60,000 nt of DNA, taken from NCBI GenBank assembly GCA_002104895.1, contig MCFG01000359.1:1-60000 (forward strand), given 5' to 3'. The notes under the pieces were generated by a model that ran no database searches, had not been told where the DNA came from, and was given only the letters and a program-made list of their open reading frames with translations. How positions within the stretch are numbered: position 1 is the stretch's first letter; each line of letters starts with the position of its first letter. This document shows, in pieces, positions 57,329 to 60,000 of the stretch. This DNA comes from Anaeromyces robustus (lineage: Eukaryota; Neocallimastigomycota; Neocallimastigomycetes; Neocallimastigales; Neocallimastigaceae). Position numbers and translations under genes: made by a program.

Positions 57329-59966
57329 TTAATATTGGACTTGAGGTCGTTGATAATGGTACAAGTGATGATTGGAATGAAGAGGTTAGACTTAACTTAT
57401 CATTATTATTATTATTATTAATGTGAATGGATGATGGTAATATTGATGAATCAGTTTTTAAACTGCGTTGAAGTAATTTTTTTTCTACTTCTAATTTAAT
57501 TATAATATTTCTTAATTTTTGATAAGAAGTCTTTTTATCTAATGGTAATGTAATCATATTTCTTATATCTGTTGTACTAATATCATGCACTCTGAAAAAT
57601 TTTGAATTACCACTTTTAGTTAAAATAAATCTTAATTCTTCAGTTAATTCTTTAACATCATTTTCATGTTGTTTTTCATCATTAAAAAGATTTAATAAAT
57701 CATTAGTTTGTTGTTGCTCTTTTTCTTTTATTTCTTTTTGTTCTTGTTCTTCCTTTTTCTTTATTATTAAATCATTATTAATATTTGTATTTGTATCCAT
57801 TATATTATTTGTGATAGATGTTAACGGTGATGTTAATGGAGTTGAATTTTGACTTTGTTCCTTTTTATTTTTACTTGCTAATGAACTAAATATATCATCA
57901 TCGTCATCGTCATCATCATTATCATTATCATTATTATCATTATTATTATTATTATTATCATCATCATCATCATCATCATTATTATCATTATTGTCATCTT
58001 TTTCATCTTTTTCTTCATTTTCTTTATTTTCTTCTGATTTATCTTCTTTTTTATCAACAACCATGATGTTATTATTATTATTATCATATTTTTCTTTTTC
58101 TTTTTCCTCTGATTTATCTTTTTTTTCATTATCATCATCTTTTTCCTTTTCATCATCATATGTTAAGTCATTTGATTTCATATCATTAGTTTTTTGATTT
58201 TGATTCTTAAGACTACTTAAGAAATCAAAATTTAATTCATTATCATCATCATTATTATTATCATCATTATCATTATCATTATCATCTTTTTTATTATTTT
58301 TATTTTCTGTTAAGATATCATTATTATTAGATTCATCAAAAACTGAAAATAATGGTTGGAAATTGTCATTTTTGTCTTGTTTATTAGATGAATTATTATC
58401 AATTTTTTTTTCTTTAATATCTTTTTCTATTTTTTGTTCTTCATTTTTTGATTTTGATTTTTTATTTTTACTTATATTTTTATCCTTTTTCATTTTCATT
58501 TTATCTTCACCTTTTTTATTTTCTACTTCTTCATTTTCAACTATTTTTTTATCCTCATCTTCATTTTCATCTTCATTTTCATCTTTTTTTGATTTTTTTA
58601 ATTTATTATTTTTATTATTCTTTTTTTCTTTTTTCTTTTTCTTTTTATTTTTTTTCTTTTTCATTTTTTCATCATTTCCATTTTTAATATTTTCATCCAT
58701 TCCATCTTTTTTACCTTTTTCGCCTTTTTCGCCTTTTTCACCTTTTTCACCTTTTTCATCTTTGTCATCTTTTTCACCCTTTTCATCTGTATATTTCTTC
58801 TTCTTATCTTTTTTTTTCAACTTTTCATCTTTCTTTTCATCGTTATCTATTATATTTTTATTTTTATCGTTCTTCCCTTTTTTTTCATCATTATCTATTG
58901 TATTTTTATTTTTATCTTTCTTTCCTTTCTTTTCATCATCATCTTTTATATTTTCATTTTCATTTTTCTTTTCTTTCTTTTCATCATTATCTATTATATT
59001 TTTATTTTTATCTTTCTTCTCTTTCTTTTCATCATTATTATCTATTATATTTTTATTATTATTTTTCTTCTCTTTCTTTTCATCATTATTATCTATTATA
59101 TTTTTATTTTTATCTTTCTTCTCTTTCTTTTCATCATCATCTATTATATTTTTATTATTATCTTTCTTCTCTTTCTTTTCTTTTTTCTTTCTTTTTTTCA
59201 TATTATTTTCTTCTTCTTCTTCTTTTTCTTCATTTTTTCTTTTTTTATTTTTTTTCTTTTTCTTATTCTTTTTATCCTCTTTTATAGTATTCTCTTCTTC
59301 TTCATCTTTTGCAAATATTGAATTTTTATTAGGTTTATTCTGAAATTCTAATTGATTATTTTGAAGTTTTAATTCATTATCATCGTTAATATTTATATTC
59401 TTATTTATTGAGGTATTAATATTATTAGCATTAGTATTGTTCTTAAAATTTTTATTTGGTTTTTTTACATTATTTAAACCTTTATTATTTTTAGTAAGAT
59501 TATTCTTATTAACACTTTTATTATTCTGAATAGGATTAATATTTTTATAACCCTTCTTATTTTTAACAGGATTTTTATTGAAATTTCCATTATACGTGTA
59601 AGAATTGTTACTATTATTTTTTAACCTTTTACTATAAAATTATTAATAAAAAAAAAAAAATAAAATTAATAATGTAAAGAAATTAAATTACATTTCATTA
59701 AAAAGAATTAACATGCCCAAGAAAAAAATAAATTAAAAAACATTATTGAAAAATATTTAAAACTATATTTATTAATATTATTATACTATAAAGTAATTAT
59801 TTTATTTTATAATATAAAGTAATATAATATATTAATTTATTATACATTTATATCTTTCTTACTTTTTATTTTTAAAATTATAATTTTCATTTTCCGCTAA
59901 ATATTTTCTTTTTTTCCCATCTTGATTTGAATTATAATTCGATTTTGATTTTTTTATTTTATCCAT
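55451..59966 (-). CDS. RING-type (C3HC4) E3 ubiquitin ligase candidate with a Cys4 zinc cluster
   Basis: Four exons: 59863-59966, 57079-59631, 56604-56870 and 55451-56396, joining in frame to 1289 residues. Introns start GTAAGA, GTATGT and GTAAAT and end AG. Residues 1-500 or so are Lys/Asn then Lys/Glu/Asp-rich, with 16-17-residue EKKEKKDKNKNIIDN-type repeats and a GEK run. A helical segment (NEIMSLKQKINSCEKRIQKM) precedes the RING: C870-x2-C873-x11-C885-x-H887-x2-C890-x2-C893-x11-C905-x2-C908, interrupted by intron 2 at ECG|HTFC. A second cluster, RCGVCGWEIVGRHCTNC (976-992), supplies four Cys. The tail is extremely acidic (Asp/Glu runs) and ends RRSLRLRGK. The RING would recruit an E2; the acidic and basic tracts suggest nuclear or chromatin contacts. 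Substrates are unknown. Cys4 next to a RING recalls CHFR/Dma-type ligases, but I see no FHA domain. Confidence 0.85.
58711..59195 (-). repeat. coding tandem repeats in the RING gene (about 48-51-bp units and a GEK run)
   Basis: From about 59195 to 58845, seven to eight units translate as variants of EKKEKKDKNKNIIDN(N)D. From about 58800 to 58711, short units give GEKGEKGEKGEKGKK. Both arrays stay in frame, so length variation would change the disordered N-terminal half without breaking the protein. Confidence 0.85.
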
Positions 59967-60000
59967 ATTCGCATTTACTTAATTTATATATTTATTTATT

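Noticed and set aside
58363-59343. 326-codon Phe/Ser-rich plus-strand frame
   Set aside because: It is the antisense shadow of the Lys/Glu-rich exon of the RING gene.

Overview
The window is eukaryotic nuclear DNA of extreme A+T richness. It carries intron-containing genes with GT-AG splice sites, Asn/Ser/Lys/Glu-rich proteins, and very long intergenic tracts of homopolymers and AT microsatellites. A fungal PHO80/PCL-type cyclin, the clear THOC3, a decayed Cys-rich protein with C-x(n)-C modules, an intronless bacterial-type macro-domain gene and gene-poor AT deserts together point to an anaerobic gut fungus (Neocallimastigomycota: Piromyces, Neocallimastix or Anaeromyces type). That assignment is inference; dictyostelids share the AT bias but usually have far shorter intergenic spaces.

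Layout. Positions 1-1922 (minus) hold a cyclin gene truncated by the window start. From 1923 to 47568 there is a desert of about 45.6 kb in which I find no intact gene. The desert contains three copies of a short inverted-repeat transposon family (9410-9916, 11272-11896, 28652-29156), a decayed Cys-rich membrane-protein gene (about 13410-14142, minus), a GC-richer retroelement-like island (about 15105-15580) with a candidate LTR and a perfect 32-bp hairpin, a possible 2.17-kb element bounded by inverted repeats (22558-24726), and many microsatellite arrays. The right-hand 12.4 kb is gene-dense: an RS-domain protein (47569-50103, minus, 3 exons), THOC3/Tex1 (50706-53352, plus, 8 exons), an intronless macro-domain protein (54148-54618, plus) and a RING-type E3 ligase candidate (55451-59966, minus, 4 exons).

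Gene logic. The RS-domain protein and THOC3 are divergently transcribed from a shared 602-bp region, and both belong to mRNA processing or export. The macro protein would act on ADP-ribose derivatives and looks acquired from bacteria. The RING protein carries a C3HC4 finger followed by a second Cys4 zinc-binding cluster, embedded in long Lys/Glu/Asn/Asp tracts. All 13 introns I could define are GT-AG; several have A-rich rather than pyrimidine-rich tracts before the acceptor.

The most interesting items are the transposon family (shared inverted termini, 8-10 bp target duplications, a variable 58-bp internal tandem repeat), the Cys-rich relic whose clearest reading frame is interrupted mainly by TGA, the hairpin beside the LTR-like sequence, and the probable horizontally acquired macro-domain gene. 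Splice sites and translations were worked out by eye, with no transcript data.
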